Shown: positions 30,428-43,375, numbered from the stretch's first letter. The stretch is DNA of 64,000 nt from Rhodamnia argentea (GCF_020921035.1 NC_063153.1:10788001-10852000); one strand, 5' to 3'. Notes: generated by a model from the letters alone, not told the origin. Translations and numbers: made by a program.

Positions 30428-33039
30428 CTAAGAATTTTTCGAGACATCTTCATGAAGTGCCGGCTGAGTACGACTTTTTGCCAGTAGAAACGGTGGGAGA
30501 AATGACGGAGCAATGAATGCCACTACCAAGCAGAGCAGAACCAAAATTCCAACCGGCCAAGCTTTGTGTGGGATCCCTAGCAAGAGTTCATCACAAACTG
30601 CCATTTGTTGGGTCACAAGGGATTCCATCAGAAACTATACAAGTTTGCTTATGCCACAAGCAAACAGTACATCAGCTGATGGTTTGTTCTTGTAACAATA
30701 GCGAGTTTTACAAAATCAGAAAAAAGTAGAGGATGATTATCAAGACCAAAAGGTAGGCAAACTTATATGTAACCAGCAAGATCCCTGTGCCTTGCACGGG
30801 TCTTAACATTATGTTTGTTTTATTATTCTACAAGGTGTCTGTGCCCTACACGGATCTAAGATTATTTGTTATATTATTCAAAATGTTGGTATCGACCGAG
30901 AGAAATAATAAGCAGAAATTTGTTATAATATAAACAGTCGCACCAATCAGATTCTCCACTACAGTTTTAAAGTGAATATCAATCCTATCATGTACGTTTA
31001 TGATTGAAAGAAAACACGAAACATAAAGTTGCAATATTTATTGAATCATAATATAATTACATGAAATATTTTGAGCACTGAAGGAATATAGAACAATGAG
31101 AAACATGAAAGCATAACTGATAATTTTTGTGCCATTGACTTGGTGTGGAAATAGCTAGCAAGCAAATTTGCGTATTCTTGACAGTGAAACGGTTTCTTTT
31201 CCAAACTCCATTTTCTTTTCTTTATTTATAGAGGGTAGGAGTGCTTTCTTCAAGATTATATTCCAATTCCATATATTTTAGCTTGTTAATTTATGGAAGT
31301 TCTCCCTCGTCTTTTTGGTAACCATTAGATGTCTATCCATTTTGTTTTGGCAAAATACATTTAGTCATCCACAAAAATGTCTCACGAAGAGTAGTCTTGG
31401 ATATGTAAACACATCATATTCAATTTTTATTTGAAAGAAATTCGCAAGATTGCTTTGCCATTGAACTGTGTGTATAGATTCTACTCTCACATCGGACATC
31501 TGTTACAGATGCATGTGCATATCTTTGCATGAATTTCATAAGTCCAGTGATATCAAAAACTTTATAGCATCATTCACAAAATTGCAGGCCCGTTAAATGC
31601 CTGGTAAGCACTGTCCGCAAGATGAGGGAACTCCACAACCTAGAAATTCCTTAGATAGCTCGAAGCTGCTCAAGAAAATCATGTCATGCACCATATATGG
31701 AGGACTTCCACTACAAAACTCAAGTATGCTTCTACTCAATCAACCACTATCTAGCAAGATATCTGTAGAAGTCAACGTTTAAGGGGAAACATCGTCATTT
31801 GAGTTTGACTCCATTGTTTTCTAGTTCTTCAACTGTAGACAGGTCAGATGACCATGACACAGTTGGCAATCACAGCATCAACAATTTAATAACAAAATAT
31901 TTTCCGATTCATTACAGCATATTATATTTGCAAGAGTGAAATTCCCATTGTCTTTTAATAGTAAAACCAACAAGCCATGTGAAAGGACATGCAAAAGCAT
32001 TAAATATCAGACAATAAAATGACATTATGAAGGACTGTGTGATGACTACATTTAAAATATGTTTTTCTTTTCTGATTAATTGTCAATGATTTAAATGGTA
32101 ATTGCAAGAACCGATTTTACAATGAGTTACCTATATTATAGATGATGGATTCTCTCTCCTTTACACCTCGTATGGCAACAACTCCTTCAGGTTCTACAGT
32201 AACCAGTACAAGCATTCCACCCTGGACCAGAACAAAAGTCTGTAAGGCTTTCAACTATCCAGCATTGCAGACATAATCATGGATAGTAGTGCGAACCTGA
32301 TTCTGTATCAATTCAAGGCTCTCCGTCTTAAATATTATTTTCTCAGTGTTAAGTAATCTTCTATTTATGTTCGTTGCTGAGTCCGAATCACCCCTCATTA
32401 GTTGCAGAGAGAAGCAAGCGGGTATCTGTCATTCAACACAAAGCAAAACTTTATCACCAAGTACAGAGAGAATGAAATAGAAAGTCCTTGAAAACACATT
32501 TACATACAGAAGCTGGATATGATATCTTCGCTTCATACCACGTGTAAGGTCTGAGGCCCTCCAACTTATAAAGGCGAGTTCCTCTTTGAAGTGGTAGAGA
32601 TTCTTTCCATAGCTCATTACCAACTTTTAGCACTGTCTTGTCGACCCTGCAGAATGGCAGGATGCCCTGTCAGCTCAATTACGCACTCATGCAATGCGCA
32701 CTCGTAAACAAACGGAATTTTGACAATACTGACGTATTTTCAAAAGCATAACAATCTCTGTTGCCCGCAAAGCTGAGTGTGTAGAGCAAGACCACCAAAG
32801 AACATAGCTTTGCCAAGTCCATTTCCACTAGTACACAATCAAGTATCTTTGAACTTCATGAACCTGTGGCCCAGCAAGTGCATTCGATCAAACAAAGAAA
32901 GCTAGCATCTCTTCCTTTCTGAAACTGTAGCACCTACCGGGAAAAACCATTTTTGTCAAGTGCATGATAAGCAACAGAAGGGACAGAGTTTGGTACATCG
33001 ATAACTAGACAAGTTCCTCCCAGAGACAAAAAGATCAAA
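30428..33039 (-). CDS. Uncharacterised single-pass membrane protein (5' end unresolved)
   Basis: Five exons join in perfect phase on the minus strand: about 33039-32938 (left edge of start unresolved), 32646-32508, 32425-32297, 32221-32131, 30597-30428 (TAG at 30430-30428). They give about 210 residues. Visible phrases: GGTCLVIDVPNS, LRPYTWYEAKISYP, LLNTEKIIFKT, GGMLVLVTVEPEGVVAI, VCDELLLGIPHKAW. A hydrophobic segment (roughly PVGILVLLCLVVAFIAP) lies about 40 residues from the C-terminus, followed by a short basic, then polar tail. This is a type I-like layout with a probably lumenal or extracellular N-terminal domain. The segment reads like a conserved plant protein, but I cannot name it. 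The first exon with the start codon and any signal peptide should lie between 33040 and about 34000; I found no candidate whose phase and frame fit. Confidence 0.6.
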
Positions 33040-34214
33040 CTTCAAGGTCACAAGTTTATCCTTAATGTTGTATCGCAAGCAACAAGGAAAAACACACATC
33101 CGCTTTGCTAATAATTGCTTAAAGAGAGGTACCGTCCTACGAGGTATCTATTAATTGGTTAATCGTATATGTCTAATATTATGCACAAATAAAAATGACG
33201 TAGAGGATCAATCTTACGGTGTTAAGAAAATAGAATGACCAAGAGGGCTCCATCACCAAGCAATCCAAGTAAACAGGGAAAAGACATGATCGGTAGTTTT
33301 CAAAATTAATGGTAATCTAGTAATTCCATATTAGTCACTTCCATCATTTCGTTAGTGTACAGTTAATCGTCCAGGCATGAAAATGGATACTGCTATCTAA
33401 CTCTTTTCACATACTACAATTTTCTCCACAATCATGATCCAACTACCATGTCCATCACCTCCCCACCATCATCTCCGCCATAGCTCGCCTCGCCACCGCC
33501 ACAGCCACTGTAAAATTACCTCCACCACCAGCAACATAGCTACATCACACTTCTCAAAGAAGCATTTCATCAAACACGCAAAATGCAATCCTCGAAATTC
33601 CTCCAGTAACTCGGCACAGGATTGCCCAACGAACACCTATATTATCCGGAACAACAAAACGTCCTCCGAAAACAACAATTACAGCACGGTGTATAAGTTT
33701 TCAGGATTGGGTTCTGCGGAAAGAACATGGACAACTCGTTTTTCCCTCTGCCTCCGAGACTGTCAAACCATTAGAATCTATAAGATGAGAGAGTACATTA
33801 CCAAAAAGCTTGGAACTTTACGGGTTGCTGCTTCTTCACCTTGAAAGATGGCTCCTTCACATTTTCACAGGGAGGGAGGGTCTTACCGGGTTCGAGGTTT
33901 GATCTCAGACGCAGAAGCAAACAGGAGCGGAGTGATGATTGCAGGAAGCTGGAGAGTAGGAGGACGTGCGAGGCCAGGGCTGCTCACGGGCCGGGCTCCG
34001 AGTTTCACGGGCCGGGCTCGGAGGAGACATCGGGCAAGCCCAAAATCAGTTTTACCGGCCCAATCCCAAGAATCAGACATCCACTAATTCATGGTAATCT
34101 TAATTTATTCACTTTCCAAAGAAAATCAGTGAAATAGAAAGAAAGAAGAAAGAGCTGGCCGAATTGTCATTCTTGATTCTGATTCTTCCAAAAAGGAAAA
34201 TACTGAAAATAATC
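33040..34214. other. Upstream region of the membrane-protein gene
   Basis: Should contain the missing first exon(s). A plus-strand frame at 33434-33844 (136 codons, Ser/His/Asn-rich) and a minus-strand frame at 33883-34080 look fortuitous. The 33960-34030 stretch is GC-rich with a near repeat of CACGGGCCGGGCTC. Confidence 0.4.
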
Positions 34215-34660
34215 GGATTTGGGCAAGCTCAAGTAGCTCGGCTTAGGCTTTGTGACTACTCTAGATCGGCTCATCTGATTTCGAGCCGAGCTCGAGTTCG
34301 AATTGGCCAAGTTTCTTTTCGGGCCGAGCTCGAGCTTGTAATACTCGGCTCAATAGGCTCGCGAGCTCAATTCATTTTTCGCTGTTTTTTTAAGAAAAAA
34401 AACATATACTTACCTTAAAAATAGACAGGAAATACTCAAAAAAATTTGATAATATTCGAGCGCAAATTCGATTTTTCTCACTTGTAAGTTGATTGCAACT
34501 GAGTCGAGCTTGTGTGTCTCGATTTTCTAATAAAGCCAAGCTCGAGCTGATAATTAATGTCCGTTCGGGCTCAAGTTGAATTTCGAGCAACGAGTATGCA
34601 AGCCGAGCTCGAGCTTGCGGCGTATTACTCGATTCATCTCGATCATATCTCTAATGGCAC
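34215..34660. mobile_element. Foldback element, family E (GAGCTCGAG-rich arms)
   Basis: Both ends carry clusters of GAGCCGAGCTCGAG and close variants, self-complementary and facing each other around an AT-rich centre. The right end runs into ...GATCATATCTCTAATGGCAC. A related degenerate copy lies at about 55985-56180. No coding capacity seen. Confidence 0.6.
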
Positions 34661-37179
34661 GTAAGTGCACGTCTTTTCCTTAAGACAGATGGGTATGATT
34701 ATAAGTACGCCATTTTCCCAATATTATCGAGTTGCGTTCTTGATTGCTCTAGGGTACACTTATTTTCTTTGATGTGCTTTTCGTGTCATGAATATATTGA
34801 CTAAATTTAAAGAAAATAAGGCACTCTTGGCAAATGACGTTGTTATATACTTTGGTGCCAATTCAATGTCTATGGATCATGATAGAATATTGAGTCCATG
34901 TCTTCGGTAGGTCAAACATAATCTCTTCTTCTTTTTTTCCTTTCCCCCACCTTGATTTTGACTGTTGACTGCTTTCTTTTCCCTTGTTTTCCTCTTTTGC
35001 TTTTGACTATTTCATCTCTACATCCAAGTTACTATCTCGTCCAAGTCGTCCACTACAATTGAGTTCACACGATGCAATCAAGTCTCTTAATCTTCTTTAG
35101 TGAACGACCCTCCTAGTCTTTGTATTTTTTCTTTTTATGCACCGATCAAGTGGTATTCTATGTTGAAGTATGGATCATACTCCCTATTGACATGAAAGCA
35201 CGGCGGGAACTGTCACGACGGGAATTATAGGGCGTAGCGTCCCCTAGACGTCATAGCGCTTTTATAATTTGAGAGCCCCATATTTTATTTTGGTAGTTTG
35301 GGCTTTGGCCCCGTAAGCGACTATTGCTATATATAATATTTTTCATTTGTAATTGAGTGATGCAACAGAGAGAAAGATGCGATGTGCTAATCACAATGGA
35401 ATCATTTATTGAATGTAGCCCTAGTTTAATGGTAAATTAAGATAATTGAGTGATGTAACGGAGAGAAATGCGATATGCTAATTATAATGAAATCATTTAC
35501 TGGATGTAGCTATCTAGTCGTACATCGATTCCTAACATTCTTCGACCAGTTTTCTCGTCCCTCCTAATCTTTTTGCTCGACAAAACAGCTTTAGGACCAG
35601 ACTTCTAAATATGCTTCACATTCTTGTCTACCGCACCTCTATGTTGACCATCCCTTTTCCTCTTTGCTAGATGTCTTAACTCAAGCTGTCCTCTTTCTCC
35701 TTTTGTCCAACGCTTCCCTTCTAAGCTCAGATGGCGAAGTGCACATGGCAAAGTTGCCCTAAAGCTGCTCAAGCCATGTGTAGCTTAGTAATGACATGGG
35801 TAATTCTTTAATCCGTCCAAAGATGAATTTGTTTCTTTGTTCCCCAATTGGCTTTCTCTACCGTATCATGCAAGAATCCAAATGGGCCACCACTTCCGGA
35901 TACCATGTGCAACAAGGCCCATTGTTTCGCTTTGCTGCCAAGTTTCCAAAAGTTGATTCAGCCATTGGAAGTGGGGCTTCGTTATTCAACAGCAATCTTG
36001 ATGAAGAAGAGCGGAAATTTATGAATCAGAACAAATTTTGGGTTGCATCCTATGAGTTGATAGTGATATCGCTCTTTGTCTTTGCACGTATTAGTCAATA
36101 AGTATGAAGAATTTCTGCAGTGATTCAGGCTAATTTGAGCAATCATAGACCAATTAGAGAACGTTCCCTTGAAAATTTAGTATAATATTGTGTCGTACAG
36201 ATAAAATTATTATTAGTTGTTAACGTTACTTGAAAGAATGTCAAAGGCTGTGGTTGAGGTCAGCGGGGTCATACATTCCCTTGCTTCATGGGACATGTAA
36301 TAGTTTTTTTTTTTTCCATTTAAATGTTTATATGAAGTAGAGTTGATGCAAATCTCATGTACATTCGCGAAAACCTCGCAAGAAATATAGCAATTGCTTG
36401 ACGACATGGTGATTTTCTATCATATCCATTAACGGGGCAAAATTCATGCGATCTTACGTGCACGCTATACATTCATTTCCCCCACATTATCAATCATCGA
36501 TGATTTCAATTGGATCAAATCGCTCGGGTTCTCGACACATGTCTAACCCGATCCATGAGAAGCGGGTCTTCTCATCATAAAAACGAGAAATGTGAAAAAT
36601 GGGTCATGATCATTGCACTATTGGTATAAAATTTTTCACCAAATAATTCAATTAAATCATCCTTGCAATGCCAAATTGCATGGACCCTCTAATCTCTATA
36701 GATAATGCTCCAAGTTCATGTTTATCCTAGATGCCAAAAAAAAAAAGATATTCTCATCAGCCAATGGAGAACAATAAACTACAACAATTTTCGTATAAAG
36801 ATATTCTATGTCACGTGACCTCACTAGCCAAAAAGTCGTGCTTTATGCAATTTAGCCCCTAACCTACTCAAAACCAAATTAGGGTTTTTGTCACGACTTT
36901 CAAGCCATGTCGCCCTTAGAGACGACAAAGGTTGAGCACGAGAGCGTGTTTCGCGGTCCGAGGAGATTTGCTAGTTCAACAACTCCATCAATTGTTAAGT
37001 TAATTAAATCCTTAACATAAACAAAAAATCATAAGCACTTTTCCCCCAATAACTGTTTAGTGACGAGGACGACCTAACCCACAAGCTTTAGGCAATACCA
37101 CGATCGTCCACTTGTATTAAATGTGTAAAGCCGTGCTAGATAAGATAAGAGAAAGATCATCTCGCACGGGATTAAAAAG
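34661..37179. other. Intergenic, AT-rich
   Basis: No gene supported. A frame at 35796-36101 (101 codons) has no recognised domain. A diverged direct repeat is listed separately. Confidence 0.45.
35351..35520. repeat. Diverged direct duplication of about 75 bp
   Basis: AATTGAGTGATGCAACAGAG... at 35351 is repeated as AATTGAGTGATGTAACGGAG... at 35444. The two copies align over about 75 bases to ...GGATGTAGC with roughly 15 percent differences by eye. Confidence 0.8.
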
Positions 37180-38092
37180 TGATGCCCAACTGGCACTTGT
37201 TTAAGGTGATATTTCAGTCTCTCTCTCTTTTTTTGTCGAATATTTTTGTGATATTTTGTGGGGTCGCCGCCGAGTATTCTAAATATTCAAATGGTTAGAT
37301 AAAGAAATCATTGAGTATTGAAAAATTGTAATGCTACCCAGCATGCCTAGATTGGATTTTGGCCTATTATTAAGCGTGAAAGCATGTGATACAGGAGACA
37401 TATAAGGGGTTTGGAAAGATCTGGACTCGGACCTCTTTTGATACTATGTAAAACTTGGTGGGACTACTGTCAATTATTCTTGAAACTCAAACTATTAGAT
37501 AAAAATGTGACTGCGTGTTCAAATATTGTAATGCCTCCCCTACTCGTAGGCAGGAGTTTGGCCTAGAACTAAGTGGCAAAATATATATAATGAGGGAGGT
37601 AAATAAGGGGATTAGAAAGATTTGGAGTTGGGTCTTCTACTCCGATACTGTGTTCATTTCCTAAGACGAGTACTGAAAAGTTCCTTTCTCGATCAATCGA
37701 TAGATTGAGAGTGTGTACAAAATAAAATATCATAAGAAAAGCCAAAGTTACTATGTCTCTAATAATTGAAAGCAAAAATCATTTACGGGGGCTCAATCAT
37801 TAACAACATTAAATCACAAAAGCAATGCCCAACTTGCACCATATTAAGGTGAAATTTCATTCTTTATTTAACTGGATACTTTTTGAAATTTTGTGAGACC
37901 GCCGCAGACAATTCTAAAAACTTAAAGTGTCAAATAAAAGCGTGATTAAACATTTAAATATTATAACATGTGTAAACTAGATTTTGGCAAGATGCGAATA
38001 ACGAAATTGAAAAGATTTTAACTCGGATCCCTAGCTTTGATACTATGTAAGATTTCGTACAAGATCACCAACTGCTCTAAAAACTTTCCTAT

Positions 38093-38097
<5 letters not shown>

Positions 38098-38140
<43 letters not shown>
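38098..38140. repeat. (GA)n microsatellite inside the tandem array
   Basis: About 21 GA repeats. The corresponding position in the next unit (near 38910) has only a short GAGAGAGAG, so it expanded within one unit. Confidence 0.95.
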
Positions 38141-38142
<2 letters not shown>

Positions 38143-38337
38143 CAAAATAAAAAATCAGAAAAAGTAGAGTTACCATATCTGTCATTATTGAAAGCAAAAA
38201 CCAATTTCGTGGGCTCAATTATTAACCACAGTAAACCATAAATGCAGTGCCCAACTTGCCAACTTGCATTTTATTAAGGTGAGATTTTATTCTTTTGTGA
38301 TCAGATACTTTGTGAAATTTTAAAAAGTTTAGGGTTA

Positions 38338-38757
38338 ATACCACGAAAATCCCTAAACTACTACACATGTGACAAATTTATCTATAAACTAATTTTTTGA
38401 CCATCGAAAATCCCAAACCGGTACACCTGTAATAATACCCTCCGTTAATTTCTGCTAAATTTTACCATCAAATTGCTGAGTTAGATGAAACGCGACAATT
38501 GTCGGGTCTACTAATTTAGGGATTTTACCCTCCATTTATCAAAAGTGTATCAATTTGGGTTTTTCATGTTATTGACCCAATTTAACAAAAACTATATAAG
38601 AATAAATTTGTCACGGGTGTACTTGTTTGAAGTTTTTTATGGTCAAAATATTAGTTTGAGGAAAGTGCAATTCAGGATTTTTTTTTTGTCAAAAAAATTA
38701 GTTTGGGATAAATTTATCCGTACTAGTTTTGGATTGTCATGGTGTTAACCCTAAAGT
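38338..38757. mobile_element. Foldback element, family B, copy 2, nested in the array
   Basis: Starts AGGGTTAATACCACGAAAAT and ends ATGGTGTTAACCCT, which are near-perfect inverse complements. The internal phrases match the copy at 15054-15438. It interrupts the third unit of the surrounding array, so it is younger than the array. Confidence 0.85.
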
Positions 38758-39351
38758 CTATAACGTTTTTCCTCACATGTATGCCGAACTTTGGCCTTGT
38801 ATTGAGTGCGAATATAGTCACAGAGGCGAATAAGGAGCATCGAAAGATTTAGACTTGGATTTCATGGAATCATTGTGCTAACTGTTCTAAAAATTTCCCC
38901 ATCTCATGAGAGAGAGAGTCCAAAATTAAAAATTAAAAAAAGAAGGAAAGTTACCATATCTCTTACAATTGAAAGCAAAATCCAATTCCAGGTGCTCAAT
39001 CATTAACAACAGTAAACCACAAATGGAACGTCCAACTTGCAACTTTTTTTTTTGTCCAAAAAAACTTGCACTTCACTAAGGTGAAATTTCATTCTTTTTT
39101 TAGAGGATAATTTGTGAAATTGTGTGTCCGTCGCTGGCCATTATGATAAACTCGAACTGTTAGATAAAAGCATGATTAAATATTAAGAAATCATAATGTT
39201 CCCCTTCACTCATATGGCAAATTTTGGGTTAATCTTGAGCGAAATAGATATAGTAAGGAAGGTGAATATAGGGCTGGAAAGATGTTGACTCAATCATACT
39301 GCTTTGAAACTATGTAAGGTTTCCTAGGACCACTATCAAGTTAAAACTTTA

Positions 39352-39738
39352 GGAAAAGTACGCTAGAAATGCCATAACTTGTGTACGGCGTTCACTTAAG
39401 CGTCATAACTTTCAAAACGTTCACTTAAGTGTCATAACTTTTAAAAATCGTTCACTTGAATGATACGTCAGAGCAAAATCGTTCACTTGAATGCTACAGT
39501 AACTTTTCCAACGTGCCACATCGGCTTTCCGGCATTTTACAATAATTTTCCGTCGTGCCACGTCGGCTTCCAACGAGCTACAATAACTTTTCTTGCGTGC
39601 CACTCAGCTTTTCGATTGCTACGTCGGCTTTTCCAGCTGCCACGTCAATATGTCACTCAAGTAAACGATTTTTGAAAGTTATGGCACTCAAGTGAACGCC
39701 ATATAAAAATTACGGCACTTTTAGTGTATTTTTTCCTA
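39352..39738. mobile_element. Foldback element, family D, nested at the end of the array
   Basis: Left end AGGAAAAGTACGCTAGAAATG and right end ...TTAGTGTATTTTTTCCT are inverse complements. Inner phrases 'GTTCACTTAAGTGTCATAACTTT' are inverted between arms. The centre holds GC-richer CACGTCGGC repeats. Array sequence resumes after it near 39740. Confidence 0.75.
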
Positions 39739-39770
39739 AAACTTTGGACAAATGTGTGGTTTAACATTTA

Positions 39771-40345
39771 AGCATTGTAACAGTCTTTAGAGGTGGGAAT
39801 TATGTTCTCAAAGTTCGATAATTAATTCCAAATAAAGATGATTAATCATAGATTAACTTTGCTAGGGGTTGTTTTTGGCATGATGGGAAGTAGGTTCCAT
39901 ATTCATGATGAAAGTCCAGAATAAAATATTAAAATAGCATCAAACCAACAATGGCTTAGTTGATTTGCCTTTATCTCTCTATCAATCACGTTAACTTTGA
40001 CAACTTGCGATTTATATATCATAAAAATAGGTTTTTTAACCAATTAATATGGGATAGGACATGGATTTGGAGTCACATCGAGTGACGGGACCCAAAATTG
40101 GTCGGCTCAGAAAATGGATTTTTACGCACGACTGTCTAGGCAAGGCACCAATTGGAGAATGTCTCCGGTACTAGTAGGCCAACTTGTTTAATTGAATAAA
40201 AGGGGGTCGAATTGTTTGTGGAACATTATAGAAGTAAGTTTATTTGGGAGGAAGGCCTTGTTCAAATGGTGGGAGTTTCTAGTAATTGACAATGCAAAAG
40301 CCGCAAATTATCATGAAAAATACAAGGTTGTATGTATTAATCGGG
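39771..40345. other. Intergenic, no gene seen
   Basis: AT-rich. Includes a segment at about 40060-40110 (GATTTGGAGTCACATCGAG) reminiscent of dispersed plant repeats, but no clear element boundary. Confidence 0.35.
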
Positions 40346-40588
40346 ACATCTTAAGTGTCAATATTTGTGTACAATACTCACTTTGGTGTTAATATTTTTT
40401 TTATCATTTAAGTGTCAATTTAAAAAAAAAACGATTATTTAAGTATCAATTCAGGTGAGGAAGTCGGAATTTCTCGTCGTTGACACTAAAACGATCATTT
40501 TTTCTCCAATTTGGCACTTAAATGATAAAAAAAAAAAATATTGGCACCAAAGTGAACGCCGTATATAAATATTGGCACTTGAGTTGTT
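40346..40588. mobile_element. Foldback element, family D-like
   Basis: Left arm AAGTGTCAATATTTGTGTACAATACTCACTTTGG and right arm CCAAAGTGAACGCCGTATATAAATATTGGCACTT are imperfect inverse complements around a short non-repeated centre. Confidence 0.75.
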
Positions 40589-41811
40589 CTTATACCTAAT
40601 CAAAATGATAGTGTTTTATTGTACTTCATTATGAATTATAATCATACCAATTCACTAGTTTAACCAAATAATTCCCCGAAAAAAGCTTGAAATGAAAAAT
40701 TACATATCACAAGGAATTATTAGATATTGAATTTAAGAGAAACATTTTACATAAATATACTCCATTAGGATATTTTAAAATTAAACCGGATCATTGAATT
40801 TATTGAAATACTCGAATCTTGGATGATTCTCATAAAAAATCACAATCATGTAAACTTTTCCGACTTGAGCACAAAATAATATACAATTGCTTTAGGAACG
40901 ATTGATAAGAATCATTAGATCGATTGATTTATCTACATTAATGTTTCATTTTAGTGTGACCCTATTAGTTATCATTAATTAAGTAATATCTTTATTAAAA
41001 GAATTAAGCAGATCCTTCCTCGGCTAACGCGTTACGTGAATTTTTTTCACTGGATTGAATCTTTTGAGCCAATGCTAAATAGGATTTGAGACACATTTGA
41101 TCCCATTATACGCTCAATTCTTAGTGTTTTACTGCTTAATTTAGATATTAAAATAGGCTCAAAGTGTGAACTAGAGGCCCCAGGCTCATACGATTCTTTT
41201 TTTTTTTTTTTCGGAAAACAACTATCTCTCTCATTAGACTCTGTTTATTTTGTGGTAAATAAATGAGTTGAAAAATATTTTTCTAAGAACGATCGGTTGT
41301 ATTGCTTACAAAAATGAATAAACGAAATATATTTTCATTTTTCACAAAAATATGTAGACATAAATTGTTGTTGATAATACAGACATTTTTTATTGATTAA
41401 TTATTTTAAGCAATCCAATGGATCAAATTTTGGGGAAAAAAATTCTAAATCGTATATTTTTCGTGAAACAAATGGAGACATAATAATAATGAAAAATGTG
41501 TTAGTAGGATTTCTGACGTAGATCTAACATTTTTCTTTCTAAAAAAAGAAAAAAAAATGGGACACTTCAGATGTCATATTAAATGGGCCATGGCATATGT
41601 GGTTAAACCCGAGAAAACTAATTAAGCAACTGCTCAACTCTCTCCATTGTATTAATCATTTGTTCCCATTGCTATTTATTACCCTCTCTCTCTCTCTATC
41701 TCTCCTTGTACTTCATATTTATCTAATTCCTACCAAGTAGTTCATATTGAAGTGGCCCCCACTAAATAGACGAAGAGAAGCGAGATAAGATGACCACAAT
41801 AGAAGAACACA

Positions 41812-42288
41812 AGTGTCAAAACTTGAATATGGTGCTCACTTTGGTGCAATTTTTTTTTTTTTTTTGATCTCTTAAGTGCTAATTTTTTTTTAAAAGTAAT
41901 AATTTGGATGCTAACTCAGATTAACTTTGCCGAAAATCTTACGTGGCATCTACATAGCTCACCGAAGGATCCCAATCAACAATAAAAAAAAGTCTAAAAT
42001 TTAAAATATATATAAACTCTTGGCAGCGGTGAGATTTTTTAACTTTTTTTTTTTTAAGTTTAAGACTGAATTTTTAAATAAAATTGCCACGTGGACCTAT
42101 TTTTTCATTGCAAATGATGTGGCACTAAAATGTTTTAAATACCATGTATCATTTTTTACGGGATTTCTTCGTTGTTGGCACTTAAGTGATCGATTTTTCT
42201 CCAATTTAACACCTAAGTGAGTCGGCGAAATATTTTGATACCAAAGTGAGCACCATACATAAATTTTGCTACTTGAGTGTTCTTCCGC
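41812..42288. mobile_element. Foldback element, family D-like, second copy
   Basis: Left arm AAGTGTCAAAACTTGAATATGGTGCTCACTTTGG pairs with right arm CCAAAGTGAGCACCATACATAAATTTTGCTACTT. Larger centre than the 40346 copy. Confidence 0.75.
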
Positions 42289-42681
42289 CGAGGACCACTC
42301 GAAAGATTACCAGCAAAGAACACATTAGGCAACTAGGGATAATCATATACCTTTTTTCTTAAAAAGAAAAAAAGATTAGATTTCATTTGTTTCTGTATAT
42401 ATATAAAATAAAAATATATTATATTTTTTGATAATTTTTTTAAACAATAGAAAAGTATATTATTTTCTAATAATTTTTTTAAAAAATGCAAACGATCATT
42501 TTTAGTAAATGAATCTCAACGAAAACCAACAAGCGAAACCTAAGCAAAATAAAGAGAGTTAAAAAAGGAAAAGGAAAAAAAAAAGAAAAGCAAAAAATAA
42601 TAAAGAAAAAGAAGGAAAAGCCTATCCACTTGCCACCTCATAGAGAAGAGAGAGATTTTGATGCTGTTGTTCTTGTCCCAA

Positions 42682-43042
42682 AAAATGACATAAATGAACC
42701 ATAAATTTTGGCTCAATATTTAATGTGATCCATAAAATTTTCATTTATTCAATGTGGTCCCTGAATTTTGACTTTATATGCAATATGGTCCATAAACTTT
42801 TAATTTATTTAATGTGGTCCCTGAATTTTAATTTAATGCGCAATGCGGTACGAACACTTTGGCATCATGTTAAATAAATTACAAGTTCATAAATCACTTT
42901 TGATACCACGTTGAAGAAATTAAAAGTTTAGATACCACATCACATATTGAGCTAAAATCATATTGAATAAATTAAAAATTTATGAATCACATTATTAATT
43001 GAGCATGAATTCAAAAATCATTTGTATCATTTTTCCGAACAA
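42682..43042. mobile_element. Foldback element, family C
   Basis: Begins AAATGACATAAATGAACC, repeats 'AATGTGGTCCCTGAATTTT' phrases, and ends with their inverse (...CATTTGTATCATTTTTCC). Same family as 22580, 48003 and 57235. Confidence 0.7.
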
Positions 43043-43086
43043 AGATCTCTCTCGATCCTTCCCTCGATCGCTAAGTTGAGTATGAG

Positions 43087-43375
43087 TAGAGCTGGCAAAT
43101 GGGTCTAGTTTGACCCATATTTCATTGTGATGGGTCATAAATAGGTCATAAATGAGTTAGCTATTAGCAACATACATTTTTTTACAAATTTATAAGAAAT
43201 AATTTTCTTTAAACTAAATTTTAATATTAAAGTATTTTAATAATATAAATCGGATTGAATATGAATTGGATCGGATATGAATGACTAAATTTATTTGATA
43301 TAAAAATAAATCAAAATAAATTAAACGAGTCATTATCCAAATCTGACCGAACTTACCAGCTTGACACTTCTAAGC
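43087..43375. mobile_element. Dispersed repeat, family F (TGACCCATTT/AAATGGGT ends)
   Basis: Starts AGAGCTGGCAAATGGGTC and ends ...CCAGCTTGACACTTCT. The interior phrases GGTCATAAATGAGTTAGCTA and AAATTTTAATATTAAAGTATTTTAA recur at 58665-59065, and partial relatives lie at about 45790-45950, 51640-51860 and 55480-55970. Confidence 0.6.

Larger units (their letters stand above)
37180..39770. repeat. Degenerate tandem array, at least four units, with nested insertions
   Basis: A block of landmarks recurs in the same order: GAAAGCAAAAACCAATTTC, GGGCTCAATCATTAAC, AACAGTAAACCACAAATG, GCCCAACTTGCA, TTAAGGTGAAATTTCATTC, GACCGCCGCCGA-like, TTAGATAAAAGCGTGATTAAA, GATACTATGTAAG. The GGTGAAATTTCATTC landmark is at about 37208, 37846, 38275 and 39080. 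Spacing is irregular, about 400-640 bases once insertions are removed. Units three and four are interrupted by foldback elements (38338-38757 and 39352-39738). No open frame persists. Confidence 0.8.

Noticed and set aside
33434-33844. Plus-strand frame of 136 codons
   Set aside because: Ser/His/Asn-rich with no domain. It lies opposite the region expected to hold the membrane-protein first exon and is probably chance.
35796-36101. Plus-strand frame of 101 codons
   Set aside because: One weak hydrophobic segment but no known family and no neighbouring exons.
37180-39770. A CRISPR-like or satellite array
   Set aside because: Units are hundreds of bases long, diverged and irregularly spaced, so it is neither a CRISPR nor a regular satellite.
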